Assembly: GCF_900103955.1 (NCBI RefSeq)
Contig: NZ_FNIL01000008.1
Span: forward strand, 94,492-158,491
DNA: 64,000 nucleotides
Reading direction: 5' to 3'
DNA from: Alkalicoccus daliensis
GTDB lineage: Bacteria; Bacillota; Bacilli; Bacillales; Salisediminibacteriaceae
The position numbers and the translations under genes were made by a program. The notes below the pieces were generated by a model. The model did no database searches and had not been told where the DNA came from. It saw only the letters and a list, made by a program, of their open reading frames with translations. Below are positions 26,523 through 36,134 of this stretch, piece after piece; position 1 is the stretch's first letter; each line of letters begins with the position of its first letter.

Positions 26523-27599
26523 ATGACAAATCCCAAATTACATCTTATCGACACAGATATTCATGAAAGAGTGCAGTACAGCCAATTGCTTCCTTATCTG
26601 CCTCAGCCATATAGAAGATACATTGAAGACTGCAGCTGGATACAGGAAAAACATATGCCGTTTACACAGCCGGCGGTAGCCGGGGTGGACCGTGCCGATG
26701 CAGTCGTTCCCGATGGACGTCCGGCAGGATCTGATCTTCCCTTTATGCAGTCACAGCTGCTGGATGAAATCGGCCATGAGTTTGGCATTTTAACCGGAGC
26801 ACTTGATCCGTCCCCATCATCGATGCACGGCTGGTATGAAATGGCGACCGCTTTAGCGAGTGCCTACAATGACTGGCAGATTGAACACTGGCTGGAAAAA
26901 GACGAGCGGCTGTATGGCTCTGTGCATATTGCAGCGCAGGATCCACAGGGCGCTGTGAAGGAAATCGAGCGCGTAGGAAGCCATAAAAAGATGGTGCAGA
27001 TACTGCTTCCGATTGACGATAAGCTTTGGGGCGATCCATATTACCATCCGATTTTTGAAGCGGCGGAAAAGCATGACCTAATGATCGGCATGCATCACAA
27101 TGAGCCGCCGGTCCACTATGGAAAGTGGCCGCGCTATTTTATCGAATGGCATACGCTCATTCCTGTGGCCCATATGACTATGGTGACAAATATGGTCTTT
27201 AATGGCGTATTTGAGAAGTTTCCCAAATTAAAAATGATGATGATTGAAGGAGGGTTCACCTATGTTCCTTTCCTGATGAGAAAGATGGATCAGCAGTACC
27301 GCGATCTCCGTCATGAGGTACCCTGGATCAAGCGAATGCCGAGTGATATTATCCGTAAACACATCTGCTTTACTACGCAGCCGCTGGAAGAAATGACGAA
27401 AAAAGAATTCCTGCAGACATTTGAACATATGGGGACAGATGAAATAGTGTCTTTCTCCACAGATTATCCGCATTGGGATTATGACTCTCCCTATGAAGCA
27501 CTGCCGAAAGGACTGGATGAAGGCCTGCAGAGAAAACTGTTTTCAGAAAACGCCAGGAATTTTTATCCGAAACTGCCGCAGCTGAAGGAGGAAGAATAA
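26523..27599 (+). CDS. Amidohydrolase family 2 (ACMSD-like metal-dependent hydrolase/decarboxylase)
   Basis: 358 residues from the ATG at 26523 with AAGGAGG upstream. The amidohydrolase_2 barrel is seen: LIDTDIHE at the first strand (D-x-H), GMHHNEPP, a FPKLKMMMIEGGFTY segment, and the last Asp in FSTDYPHWDYDSP. The family includes metal-dependent decarboxylases and hydrolases acting on aromatic or ring-cleavage acids. First gene of a compact operon: the Rieske gene starts on the next base after its stop. Substrate not deducible. Confidence 0.85.
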   Translation: MTNPKLHLIDTDIHERVQYSQLLPYLPQPYRRYIEDCSWIQEKHMPFTQPAVAGVDRADAVVPDGRPAGSDLPFMQSQLLDEIGHEFGILTGALDPSPSSMHGWYEMATALASAYNDWQIEHWLEKDERLYGSVHIAAQDPQGAVKEIERVGSHKKMVQILLPIDDKLWGDPYYHPIFEAAEKHDLMIGMHHNEPPVHYGKWPRYFIEWHTLIPVAHMTMVTNMVFNGVFEKFPKLKMMMIEGGFTYVPFLMRKMDQQYRDLRHEVPWIKRMPSDIIRKHICFTTQPLEEMTKKEFLQTFEHMGTDEIVSFSTDYPHWDYDSPYEALPKGLDEGLQRKLFSENARNFYPKLPQLKEEE

Positions 27600-27956
27600 A
27601 TGGAAGAAGTAGTATGCCGCACCGAAGACCTGCAGCCGGGAGAAATGATGGAAAGCAGATTTGGAAAACATGAAATCGTCGTATGCCGTGCTTCTGACGG
27701 ACATTACTATGCATTTTTAAACCGCTGTATTCATCAGGGAGCTCCATTATCCAAAGGGAAACTCTGTGGAGCGCCGGAGCCCACAGACAATCTGGGAGAA
27801 TATAAATTTGAAAGAGATGGCGACATTCTCCGCTGTCCATGGCACGGCAGAGAATTTGATATCAGAAATAAAGGCTGTATGCTGGCGAATGAAAAATTCA
27901 AAATAAAGAACTTTAAAGTGATGGAGAAAAATGACGAGGTGATTGTTTACAAATAA
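27600..27956 (+). CDS. Rieske [2Fe-2S] ferredoxin-like protein
   Basis: 118 residues. The two Rieske ligand pairs are complete: CIHQGAPL (C-x-H) near residue 44 and CPWHGREF (C-x2-H) near 80. It is small and soluble, with no catalytic domain, so it is an electron carrier rather than an oxygenase. It starts directly after the amidohydrolase stop (TAAATG). The ferredoxin-NADP reductase gene two genes downstream could reduce it. The oxygenase that would receive its electrons is not in the window. Confidence 0.88.
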   Translation: MEEVVCRTEDLQPGEMMESRFGKHEIVVCRASDGHYYAFLNRCIHQGAPLSKGKLCGAPEPTDNLGEYKFERDGDILRCPWHGREFDIRNKGCMLANEKFKIKNFKVMEKNDEVIVYK

Positions 27957-28016
27957 AGCAGCGCTGATGGCTGAGCCAGAAACTGGCCGAAGCAGTTGTG
28001 AACGGGAGGCAGACAG

Positions 28017-29483
28017 ATGAAAAAAATGTTTATCAACGGTGAGTGGACCGAAGGACAGGCTGGAGCCGCGCGGGAAATTATCAATCCGTTTAATCAGGAA
28101 ATCATAGACACTGTAACAGAAGGCGATGAGCAGGATGTAAAGCAGGCAGTGGCTGCTGCGAGACATGCATTCGACAAGGGAGAATGGACCGCTGTCACTG
28201 CTGCAAAGAGAGGGGAACTTCTGTACAGAACAGCCGGACTTATTGAGAGAGATATACAGGAACTGATGAAACTGGAAACTCTCGATACAGGTAAAACGCT
28301 GACAGAAAGTGAAGCAGATATGCAGGATATTGCAGGAGTCTTCCGCTATTATGCTGGACTTGCAGATAAACATGGCGGAAAGATAATCGATTCTCCGATA
28401 CCAAATTCCACTAGCAAAGTAGTCAGAGAGCCAGTAGGTGTATGTGGACAGATCACTCCCTGGAACTATCCGCTGCTGCAGGCGGCCTGGAAGCTCGCAC
28501 CGGCACTTGCTGCAGGGAATACGTTAGTTATGAAGCCAAGTGAAATTACTCCCCTGACTACTATTAAAGTATTTGAGCTGATGGAAGAAGCAGGCTTCCC
28601 AAAAGGTGTCATAAATCTTGTACTGGGCCCAGGTCATACTGTGGGAAACGAGCTTGCAGAAAATCACTTGATAGACATGGTTTCCTTTACCGGAGGCATA
28701 GAAACAGGAAAGAAAATTATGCAGGCAGCGAGTACGAATGTTAAAAAACTTGCACTTGAGCTTGGCGGGAAAAATCCGAATATTGTATTTGCAGACTGTG
28801 ACTTTGAAACAGCAGTCGATCAGGCGCTGAATGCAGTATTTTTTCATGCAGGCCAGGTGTGTTCAGCCGGGACAAGGCTTATCATTGAAGATTCTCTTCA
28901 CGATCAGTTTACAGCTGCCCTTGTAAAGCGGGTGAAAAATATTAAACTCGGAGATGGAATGAAGAAAGATACAGCGTCCGGTCCGATGATTTCGGCGGAG
29001 CATAGAGAAAAAGTCAGAAGTTTTGTTGAAGTTGGAAAAGCGGAAGGGGCAGCATTGATTGCAGGAGGTAAATATCCGGAAGACCCCGAGCTGCAGCATG
29101 GCTTTTTCTTTTTGCCGACCATTTTCACCGACTGCTCTTCAGAAATGAGAATCGTCCAGGAAGAAGTCTTCGGTCCGGTGTTAACCGTAGAGCGGTTCCA
29201 TACGGAAGAAGAAGCGCTGCGTCTGGCAAACGACTCCATATACGGCCTGGCAGGAGCAGTCTGGACGACAGATATAGTGAAAGCGGAAAGGGCAGCCGCA
29301 AAACTCCGTATGGGTACAGTATGGATCAATGATTTTCATCCGTATATTCCGCACGCTCCCTGGGGCGGTTACAAGCAGTCCGGAATCGGAAGAGAATTAG
29401 GAGAAACAGGGCTGGAAGAATACACGGAACAAAAACATATTTTTCAAAATATAAAACCGGCGGCACTCCACTGGTTTAAATAA
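28017..29483 (+). CDS. NAD(P)-dependent aldehyde dehydrogenase
   Basis: 488 residues, standard ALDH length. PWNYPL, the cofactor motif [11 protein letters not shown], the general base Glu in LELGGKNPN and nucleophile Cys in GQVCSAGTR are all present, plus the late ITPWNYP/EVFGPVL blocks. Closest in style to betaine-aldehyde dehydrogenases, but the group is broad. RBS GGGAGGC, 60 bp after the Rieske gene. It would oxidise the aldehyde formed by the pathway to an acid. Confidence 0.92.
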   Translation: MKKMFINGEWTEGQAGAAREIINPFNQEIIDTVTEGDEQDVKQAVAAARHAFDKGEWTAVTAAKRGELLYRTAGLIERDIQELMKLETLDTGKTLTESEADMQDIAGVFRYYAGLADKHGGKIIDSPIPNSTSKVVREPVGVCGQITPWNYPLLQAAWKLAPALAAGNTLVMKPSEITPLTTIKVFELMEEAGFPKGVINLVLGPGHTVGNELAENHLIDMVSFTGGIETGKKIMQAASTNVKKLALELGGKNPNIVFADCDFETAVDQALNAVFFHAGQVCSAGTRLIIEDSLHDQFTAALVKRVKNIKLGDGMKKDTASGPMISAEHREKVRSFVEVGKAEGAALIAGGKYPEDPELQHGFFFLPTIFTDCSSEMRIVQEEVFGPVLTVERFHTEEEALRLANDSIYGLAGAVWTTDIVKAERAAAKLRMGTVWINDFHPYIPHAPWGGYKQSGIGRELGETGLEEYTEQKHIFQNIKPAALHWFK

Positions 29484-29503
29484 TCAAAGAGCAGGTGAAA
29501 AAA

Positions 29504-30487
29504 ATGAAAGATGAAGAAGTGTATGACCTTACGATTGTCGGCGGTGGGCCTGCAGGATTGTTCGCTGCTTTTTACGGTGGAATGAGGCAGATGAAAGTGA
29601 AAATCATTGACAGTCTTCCTGAAATCGGCGGACAGCTTGCCACGCTTTATCCAGAAAAATATATTTATGATATCGCAGGTTATCCGAAAGTAATGGCGAA
29701 AGATCTGGTAGACAATCTTGCAGCCCAGGTAGCCCAGTTTGATACTCATATTGTTCTGGAAGAGGTTGTCGAGAATATCAGTAAAGGTGAAAAAGGGATT
29801 TTTTCGCTTACTACTAATAAAGCAGATCATTATTCAAAAGCGGTTATTATTACTGCGGGAGCTGGTGCTTTTGAGCCGAGAAGACTGGCGTTATCGGATG
29901 CTTCGAAGTATGAAGGGAAAAATCTGCACTATTTTGTTAATGATTTACAGTCTTTTGCAGGAAAGAAAGTGCTTATTTCAGGCGGTGGAGATTCGGCGGT
30001 CGACTGGGCACTGATGCTGGAACCAGTTGCAGCAGAAGTAACGCTTGTGCACCGCAGAGAAAAATTCCGCTGTCATGAACACAGTGCAGAACTGCTGCGA
30101 AGCTCACGAGTAAAAATCAAAACTCCATGCACTATGGAGCGGCTGGTGGGAAATGATACGATAGAGCAAGTTGTACTAAAAGAAAAAGAAGGTATGGAAG
30201 AAGCTTTGGAGGTCGATGCTGTAATTGTTAATCACGGATTTGTATCATCTCTTGGCCCGATCAAAGACTGGGGCCTGCATATAGAAAAAAATACAATTCC
30301 GGTGAATTCCAAAATGGAAACAAACATAAAAGGGATTTACGCTTCCGGTGATATTGCCTCCTACGAAGGAAAAGTGAAGTTAATTGCAATCGGGTTCGGG
30401 GAAGCACCAATTGCAGTTAATCATGCCAAATCGTACATAGATCCTGCTGCAAAACTCCAGCCAAAGCACAGTACAGCTATGTTTTAA
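29504..30487 (+). CDS. Ferredoxin--NADP reductase (YumC-type flavoprotein)
   Basis: 327 residues from the ATG at 29504. FAD site [14 protein letters not shown] at the start, [17 protein letters not shown] (typical of the YumC/thioredoxin-reductase-like FNR family), NADP site [12 protein letters not shown] near 160 and C-terminal ASGDIA. There is no CxxC, so it is not a thioredoxin reductase. It transfers electrons from NADPH to ferredoxin; here the Rieske protein of the same operon is the likely partner. Confidence 0.88.
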   Translation: MKDEEVYDLTIVGGGPAGLFAAFYGGMRQMKVKIIDSLPEIGGQLATLYPEKYIYDIAGYPKVMAKDLVDNLAAQVAQFDTHIVLEEVVENISKGEKGIFSLTTNKADHYSKAVIITAGAGAFEPRRLALSDASKYEGKNLHYFVNDLQSFAGKKVLISGGGDSAVDWALMLEPVAAEVTLVHRREKFRCHEHSAELLRSSRVKIKTPCTMERLVGNDTIEQVVLKEKEGMEEALEVDAVIVNHGFVSSLGPIKDWGLHIEKNTIPVNSKMETNIKGIYASGDIASYEGKVKLIAIGFGEAPIAVNHAKSYIDPAAKLQPKHSTAMF

Positions 30488-30592
30488 TCCAGGTGGAAAT
30501 TTTTTTTATCTTATAGTAAGGTTAAATAATGTGTGTCATCAGCTTCCGGAAGTGGAAGGCAGTGAAATTAAACTAATCTGAAGGAGAGATCT

Positions 30593-31528
30593 ATGATTTT
30601 AAAAAGAAAGTATCTTACAGGAACAATTGGCATGACGAGTGTTCTGCTGCTGGCAGCATGCGGAAATGAAAATAACAATGCTGCAGAAGACAATACAGGA
30701 AATAATGAGACAGAAGAATCGTCAGGGGAATCTATCGGCGAACAGGTGAATTATGAAATCGTGGGAATTGATCCAGGAACAGGAATTATGGATAATGCCG
30801 AGATTGCGATTGAAGAATACGGCCTTGATGAAAACTGGTCCGTGCTCAGCAGCTCAGGTCCTGTGATGACTTCGGAATTAGGAAATGCGATCGAAGACGA
30901 AGAGCCGATTATTGTTACTGGCTGGCAGCCACACTGGAAGTTCATGGAATATGACCTGAAATTTCTGGAAGATCCGGAGCTGGTCTTCGGGGAAGGAAAT
31001 GATATTCATACTTTAGTACGCAACGGACTGCAGGAAGATCTGCCGGGAGCATATCAGGTAATTGACCAGTTTCACTGGGACATGAGTGATATGGAAGAAG
31101 TAATGGTAATGGCAGAGGAAGAAGATACAGAAGTGGAAGAAGCTGCAAGACAGTGGATTGAAGAAAATGAAGAGCTTGTAGCGGAATGGACAGAAGGTGC
31201 AGAAGAAGGGGATGGCCAGGAAGTTGAATTTACGCTGGTAAACTGGGCGGACGCTGTTGCTGCAACCAATGTAGTAAGTGAAGTGCTGAAGGATCTGGGC
31301 TATGAAACCAATTTGGTAGAAGTAATGATCGACGCAATGTACGCCGGTCTTGCAACAGACGGAGCGGATGCAATGTTTGCTTCCTGGATGCCTGCGCAGC
31401 AGCAGTATTATGATGACTATGAAGAAGACTTTGAAGACCTGGGTCCAAACACGGAAGGTACCAGAATTGGCCTGGTGGTCCCTGCCTATATGGATATTGA
31501 TTCCATTGAGGATTTAAGAGAAGAATAA
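30593..31528 (+). CDS. Glycine betaine-type ABC transporter substrate-binding lipoprotein
   Basis: 311 residues. Signal peptide with lipobox LLLAAC (Cys about 23), acidic N/E linker, then an OpuAC domain. The aromatic ligand box of betaine/choline binders seems present: GWQPHWKFMEYDLKFLEDP, VNWADAVAATNV and SWMPAQQQYYDDY. It should bind a quaternary amine or similar osmolyte outside the membrane. No permease or ATPase gene is here, so it must work with one encoded elsewhere or act as a receptor. Its position 105 bp after the catabolic operon hints that the operon handles this ligand. Confidence 0.88.
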   Translation: MILKRKYLTGTIGMTSVLLLAACGNENNNAAEDNTGNNETEESSGESIGEQVNYEIVGIDPGTGIMDNAEIAIEEYGLDENWSVLSSSGPVMTSELGNAIEDEEPIIVTGWQPHWKFMEYDLKFLEDPELVFGEGNDIHTLVRNGLQEDLPGAYQVIDQFHWDMSDMEEVMVMAEEEDTEVEEAARQWIEENEELVAEWTEGAEEGDGQEVEFTLVNWADAVAATNVVSEVLKDLGYETNLVEVMIDAMYAGLATDGADAMFASWMPAQQQYYDDYEEDFEDLGPNTEGTRIGLVVPAYMDIDSIEDLREE

Positions 31529-31542
31529 TTTTCGGATTTGTT

Positions 31543-31579
31543 AAAACGCTGTGTGAGATATTTTTCACACAGCGTTTTG
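31543..31579. terminator. Bidirectional terminator between the binding protein and EamA genes
   Basis: AAAACGCTGTGTGA / TTCACACAGCGTTTT. Confidence 0.8.
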
Positions 31580-31628
31580 CATTTTTAAAAGTACCTGCAG
31601 CGGACTGGGGCCAAACGGTGGAATCCGG

Positions 31629-32570
31629 TTAATATTCCCTGCTCCAGGAATATTCCTTTCCGGGATATTTTTTCTTAATACGCCGGCGGAAAGAAATAAC
31701 CGTGAGTACTATGGATATAATAACAAGTACGAAGCCTGCAGCCTGATACAGGGTGAGTATTTCATTTAATACATAAACACTGATAATTACAGAGATAACA
31801 AGCTCTACAGAAGAAAGTATCGCAGCCTTGCTTGATTCTACATATTTCAGGCCGAGAGTAAATAATACGTATGCAAAAATAGTGGAGATAATGGAAATTC
31901 CAAGCAAGGGGACCCAGATGCTGCCGCCAAGGAGCAGCGCGCGGTGTTCCCAGATTCCACTTGCTGGAAGAGAAAAAATACTTCCGCTGAGCAGGGCATA
32001 AAAGGTAATCGTCAAAGGGTGATATAGTCCGCTGACAAATTTGCCAAGCAGGCTGTAGGAGGCCGCAAACAAACCTGCTGCCAGGCCTAGCAGCACAGTG
32101 GTAAATGCAATGGGAGTAGCTCCTGCAGGGATCAGCCCTATAGCGAGAGAGCAGCCCAGGATCGTCAGTACGATAGCAATATTTTTCTGGAGTGTCAGCT
32201 TTTCGTTATATAAAAATTTCGCGATGAGCGCCGCAAAAACCGGAGAAGTATAAACAAAAACGACGGCAATCGCAATGGAAGCCTGGTCCATCACCGCAAA
32301 GTAAAACCAGTTAAATAAGGCGATACTTAACGCGCCTAAGGCAAATAAGTAGGGGAAATCTTTCCATCTTACTTTTAAATATTCTCTGGCGAATATAAGC
32401 ATCACGATAAGCAAAAGCAACGTAGAGAGAGTCAGGCGGGCTGCCACAACCTGCCAAGGGGAAAAATCGTAGCTGTACAGCTGCTGTACGAACAGGCCGG
32501 TAACCCCCCAGCAGGCGGCACCGCTGATCACAAAAATATAGCCAAGAGCGGCGTTTAATTTTTCTCTCAT
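31629..32570 (-). CDS. EamA/DMT-family transporter
   Basis: 313 residues from the ATG at 32570, selected for GGGGGA upstream; 23 further open codons precede it. Ten hydrophobic helices in two EamA repeats (GYIFVISGAACWGVTGLFV at the start, AASYSLLGKFVSG opening the second half). Likely exports a metabolite or amino acid; substrate unknown. C-terminal tail is strongly basic. Confidence 0.85.
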   Translation of the reverse strand: MREKLNAALGYIFVISGAACWGVTGLFVQQLYSYDFSPWQVVAARLTLSTLLLLIVMLIFAREYLKVRWKDFPYLFALGALSIALFNWFYFAVMDQASIAIAVVFVYTSPVFAALIAKFLYNEKLTLQKNIAIVLTILGCSLAIGLIPAGATPIAFTTVLLGLAAGLFAASYSLLGKFVSGLYHPLTITFYALLSGSIFSLPASGIWEHRALLLGGSIWVPLLGISIISTIFAYVLFTLGLKYVESSKAAILSSVELVISVIISVYVLNEILTLYQAAGFVLVIISIVLTVISFRRRIKKKYPGKEYSWSREY

Positions 32571-32751
32571 GCTGATTCCCCCTTCTTCTCGTTTTACCTG
32601 GCGTACTGCTAAACTATCGCATATAGACCGTGAATACAATGAAAGAGAAGGGAAATTCGAGGTACTTTTTCAATATAATAATTTAGACAGCGGAAATAAA
32701 GGCTCCAGTTTTATTAAGGTTAGTGAATTCCAGGTAAACTGCAAAACCATT

Positions 32752-33300
32752 TCAGCTGAATGGGTTTCTCTCAAGCACAAAAAAGTATCCTGATTTTTTG
32801 GGATTTCTGGTTTCCATCACGCCGAGAACGGTATTTTCATCTACTTTGCGGAATATGTCATTGATACCATGATGGTCATATATCATGGCAGCACTTAGTT
32901 TTCCACGGTATTCAAGCGTTCCTAAGCGGGCTTTGGGTGCGTTTGTCTTCATTAATGGAGAAACGAATTTAAAAACGGGGACCAGGAGAAAGTGAGGAAT
33001 CTTTTCTATGGGAAGATGAAATGGGATAAATACAGGATTTAAAAAATAACGCTCTTTATTTTTCTTTTCCATTACCAGCGGATGAACTATTTGAGGCGTA
33101 ATAAATTCTTTGCCGTACCAGTTTACTTTTGGAAGCAGTCCGCCAAAAGGATGTGCGGCAGGAAATTCTTTTCCCTGCCAGAGTCCTTTCAAAAAGGGAA
33201 TTTCCACACTTTCCAAAGAGTCAAAAAAATGAAATGCCTCCACAGGAGAAATATTTTTCTGCAGAAGAAAACTGTCCAGCTTTTCTCTAGGTGCATTCAT
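32752..33300 (-). CDS. GXWXG / DUF4334 domain protein
   Basis: 182 residues from the ATG at 33300, preceded by GGAAGGAG. The N-terminal half has LKGLWQGKEF and HPFGGLLP (GXWXG domain), and the C-terminal half has YRGKLSAAMIYDHHGINDIF followed by VLGVMETR (DUF4334). The pairing of both domains in this order is the normal family layout. Function unknown; the fold is suspected to bind small lipophilic ligands (family knowledge, weak). Confidence 0.8.
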   Translation of the reverse strand: MNAPREKLDSFLLQKNISPVEAFHFFDSLESVEIPFLKGLWQGKEFPAAHPFGGLLPKVNWYGKEFITPQIVHPLVMEKKNKERYFLNPVFIPFHLPIEKIPHFLLVPVFKFVSPLMKTNAPKARLGTLEYRGKLSAAMIYDHHGINDIFRKVDENTVLGVMETRNPKKSGYFFVLERNPFS

Positions 33301-33541
33301 AATCAGCGCTCCTTCCTGTATACGTGCTTTAATTAATCTTAACATGTCACAACGGAAAATTCGCTGTAATGCCTGAAGGAGAGTAAAATTATACAAGGAC
33401 AGGGAAAAGAGTTATAATTTATTGAGAAATCGTAAAGTGCCTCTGCAGGCGTGGATCAATTGGAAGGTTCTATACTATTATTAAATAGGACTGAATTGAG
33501 AAATATGAAAAGAAATATGAAAAGATCGAAGGAGGAGTTTG

Positions 33542-34006
33542 ATGTCGAAAGTAACAGCTCCACTGGAGAATATGAAAAGCTTTACCGAAAAGTTAAAAAT
33601 GGAAAATAATAATGTGCTGAATATCCCGGTAAAACCCGGGAAATGGTCGACGCGTGAAATTATTGGTCATTTATATTACTGGGACAGCTATATCAGTGAA
33701 TCTATAGTGCCTTTTTTAAATCAGGGCAGGACCCTTCCTCCTTTCCCAAATCACAATGTATTTAATAGAGCTGCAGTTGCCGCACTTGAAGGGCGGAGTG
33801 CAGGGAGGATAATTGACAGTTTTATAGAGGGAAGAATAAGGCTGATAGAGCAGCTGGAAGCTGCCGGTCATGCTGCAGAGGTAAAGCTGCAGGGAGCAGA
33901 AGAAACATTAACTGTGCATAAAATTATTAATATATTTTCATCGCATGACAGCCATCATCAAAAACAAATAGAAGAATTTTTAGAGACATATAGTGACCGT
34001 GGATAA
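33542..34006 (+). CDS. DinB-family protein
   Basis: 154 residues from the ATG at 33542 with GGAGGAG closely upstream. DinB four-helix fold signs: GKWSTREIIGHLYYWDSYI with the first metal His, and the H-x3-H pair in SHDSHHQKQI near the end. Members are metal-dependent, often bacillithiol transferases or maleylpyruvate isomerase-like enzymes; the exact reaction cannot be told. A perfect 12-bp tandem duplication (33500-33523) lies in the leader. Confidence 0.8.
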   Translation: MSKVTAPLENMKSFTEKLKMENNNVLNIPVKPGKWSTREIIGHLYYWDSYISESIVPFLNQGRTLPPFPNHNVFNRAAVAALEGRSAGRIIDSFIEGRIRLIEQLEAAGHAAEVKLQGAEETLTVHKIINIFSSHDSHHQKQIEEFLETYSDRG

Positions 34007-34039
34007 ATCAATACATATGACGAAAGGGGTATTTAACAA

Positions 34040-34756
34040 TTGTATAAAGCGGCATTGGAATTAATTGATGAAAGTATCTTAATTACAGACAGTAAGTTAA
34101 TCATTCAATACATTAACACCTGCTATGAAAATACTTTCAAGCTGGAGAGAGAAGAAGTTGTAGGGAAGCATTTACATGATGTATTTTCTCATTTAAAAGA
34201 TAACCAGAAAGTCCTCTCCAGAACCTTAGAAATAGGAGGCAACAGCAAATTTAAAAATGTCCCCCTTTCGTGGAAAGGAAAGGATTATATCCTTGATATT
34301 GATACCCGGCTGGAGCACGATGCAGAGGGGGAAGTGGAACATATTGTGACGCGGCTTCGTGACATCACTGAGCAGGTAATGGAACGTAAGGAAATGGTAG
34401 AGGTGATCAATAATTTAACCGTAAATATTATCCGTTTAAATGATACTACCGGTGTCCTGCCGCTGCAGCCGATTTCATATGAATCACAGTATGAACAGCT
34501 GATACATGAAACAACCCAACAATCTCTGCAGCTGAAACTGGAAGTATTAATTATCGATTTATCTTCTATTTCAAAAGTCGATGACAGGTTTGTATCCATC
34601 ATTTCAAATTCGTTCCAGGCATTAACGCTGCTGGGAATACGAGTAGTATTTTCCGGGGTGCACCCAAATCTGGCAAAAGGACTGCAGCCATTTATTCGGG
34701 AAATGAAAAACTATCCGAGCTACAGTAACCTGCGAGCTGCATTGAAAAGCTTATAA
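34040..34756 (+). CDS. PAS-STAS protein (RsbR/YtvA-like stress regulator)
   Basis: 238 residues, TTG start with GAAAGGGG upstream. N-terminal PAS domain (about 1-115: ILITDSKLIIQYINT, and an RDITEQ ending) and C-terminal STAS domain (about 135-238: VLIIDLSSISKVDDRF, then LLGIRVVFSGVHPNLAK). This layout is that of stressosome RsbR paralogues, which control sigma B. The usual phospho-acceptor Thr after VxD is not present (VDDRF), and the PAS domain has no LOV-type Cys, so it is neither a blue-light sensor nor a classical RsbR. Ligand unknown. Confidence 0.83.
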   Translation: MYKAALELIDESILITDSKLIIQYINTCYENTFKLEREEVVGKHLHDVFSHLKDNQKVLSRTLEIGGNSKFKNVPLSWKGKDYILDIDTRLEHDAEGEVEHIVTRLRDITEQVMERKEMVEVINNLTVNIIRLNDTTGVLPLQPISYESQYEQLIHETTQQSLQLKLEVLIIDLSSISKVDDRFVSIISNSFQALTLLGIRVVFSGVHPNLAKGLQPFIREMKNYPSYSNLRAALKSL

Positions 34757-34811
34757 AACAGAAAGCTACCTTGAAAATAAAAGTTTTGCTAAAAAGAAGT
34801 AATCATACTGC

Positions 34812-35026
34812 TTCACTTTCGGAGAGGCTTGCCCCAGAGCTTGTTCTCGACTAATTTCTCACACAGGGCACGGCTTCCATCGATCCACAGACAGCAGGGC
34901 AGATACCGCCATGCTGTCTGAAGAAGCAGGATCGATTCCGCTCGTGCTTCGTGTACTTCCAGAAGGCCACTTGAATTCTCCAACTGCGCTCATCCTTTGG
35001 GCGTTCTCTCCTTCGTTCCACAGCAG
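34812..35026. repeat. Interspersed repeat, plus-strand copy
   Basis: Starts TTCACTTTCGG, has CTTGTTCTCGACTAATTTCTC, and ends with ACTGCGCTCATCC...CCACAGCAG. The same blocks occur inverted at 39701-39827. A central ~70-bp segment is unique to this copy and may be an insertion. No gene. Confidence 0.7.
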
Positions 35027-35063
35027 TATAAATTTTCATACTTCATGGTGCAAAAATTTTGCA

Positions 35064-35250
35064 TGAGTGTCTCTTTTAATGTTCAAGGTGGATAATAATA
35101 GAAGTCTTCGCTGCAACTGACCAGCCGCGGCTGCGCGGAATCCTGTTTAATCCGAAGAGACAGCTGAAGGATTTCTCCGTGGGAAGCGAAGAAAAAGGGG
35201 CCGCAGGCGTACCTTTCTTATATCAACATCAGCCATTAACAGAGCCAAAC
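35064..35250. repeat. About 190-bp element with inverted ends (MITE-like)
   Basis: Left end TTTTAATGTTCAAGGTGGAT and right end ATCAACATCAGCCATTAACA are imperfect inverted repeats. The left end with CTTCGCTGCAACT also occurs, inverted, at 62338-62445. No coding potential. Confidence 0.6.
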
Positions 35251-35282
35251 AGAAAGAAGCCGCATTCGTGCGGCTTCTTTCT
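35251..35282. terminator. Strong bidirectional terminator before tenA's end
   Basis: AGAAAGAAGCCGCA-TTCG-TGCGGCTTCTTTCT, a perfect 14-bp stem with a TTCG tetraloop. In the minus direction it ends tenA. Confidence 0.85.
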
Positions 35283-35341
35283 GTAACTGGAACTGATTTT
35301 TATTTCAGAACATACGGATTTACTCAGTATTCGGGGAAATA

Positions 35342-36007
35342 CTAAACAGGCCATTTCTGCTGCGTATAAGCCATATCAAAAAACATATATTCCATGCGGC
35401 AGCCAGTCATAAAAAGCTTCCGCATGCTCTCACACTCTTTTGCTGTAGATTGTTCCGCAATTTTATCCAGCCATTCCAGCGTTTTATTTATACGGGGTTC
35501 TTCCTGTGCCCCATAAAAAGAAATCCATGGATAAAAAATATGCCGCTTGTTTCCCTGAATTTCTTCATAAAGGCGCTTTCCTATATCCAAATAGACCCAG
35601 GGACAGGGAAGTGCTACTGCCAATGCTTCGCCAAGCGTACCGGAAGCGGCCGTCTGGAGCATCAGCTGGCTGTAATGGTGGGCTGCAGGAGCAAGGGACT
35701 CCCCGTGAAGTTCTTCATAGCCGACGCCTGCGACATCACAGAAATTGTGATGAGGATGAGATTCATCATTTAAAATAAAGGAGATCCCTTCGTTCAGCAG
35801 TGCCATTTCTTTTCGGCTGGAGCATTTCGCCATTGTCAGCGCACGTGTCTGAATCATTGCGTTTAAGTATTCATAATCCTGTTTTACGTAATGAATTAAT
35901 GCTTCTTTACTCAGGGTTTCATCTTTTAGTTCCTGAATAAAAGGGTGATAATAAATCTTTTCAAATAAAGGTTCAGCTTCTTTTCTCAGGTCCTGCGTAA
36001 AACTCAT
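35342..36007 (-). CDS. tenA: Thiaminase II / aminopyrimidine aminohydrolase TenA
   Basis: 221 residues. Helical TenA/THI-4 fold with HPFIQELKDETLSKEALIHY at the N-terminus, YVKQDYEYL, and the catalytic Cys in ALPCPWVYLDIG. TenA hydrolyses aminopyrimidine thiamin breakdown products to recover HMP for thiamin synthesis. It is the only gene behind a TPP riboswitch with a terminator (36065-36224), which supports a thiamin-salvage role directly. No other thi genes are nearby. Confidence 0.93.
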   Translation of the reverse strand: MSFTQDLRKEAEPLFEKIYYHPFIQELKDETLSKEALIHYVKQDYEYLNAMIQTRALTMAKCSSRKEMALLNEGISFILNDESHPHHNFCDVAGVGYEELHGESLAPAAHHYSQLMLQTAASGTLGEALAVALPCPWVYLDIGKRLYEEIQGNKRHIFYPWISFYGAQEEPRINKTLEWLDKIAEQSTAKECESMRKLFMTGCRMEYMFFDMAYTQQKWPV

Positions 36008-36064
36008 GTTTTCTCATCCTTCCAGGTTTGGTTTTTAAGAGTCCACCACTGGAGGAAGAGCATC

Positions 36065-36094
36065 AAAAAAGCCTTTTCCTGATACGGAAAGGCT
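36065..36094 (-). terminator. Riboswitch expression-platform terminator
   Basis: On the minus strand AGCCTTTCC-GTATCA-GGAAAAGGCT is followed by six T. It lies between the TPP aptamer and tenA, so TPP binding would end transcription here. Confidence 0.85.
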
Positions 36095-36134
36095 GCATGA
36101 CGCACACAGGGACAGAATATGCCCAATGGTGCGC

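Noticed and set aside
33500..33523. Perfect 12-bp tandem duplication GAAATATGAAAA as a regulatory repeat
   Set aside because: Short and AT-rich; replication slippage is sufficient explanation.
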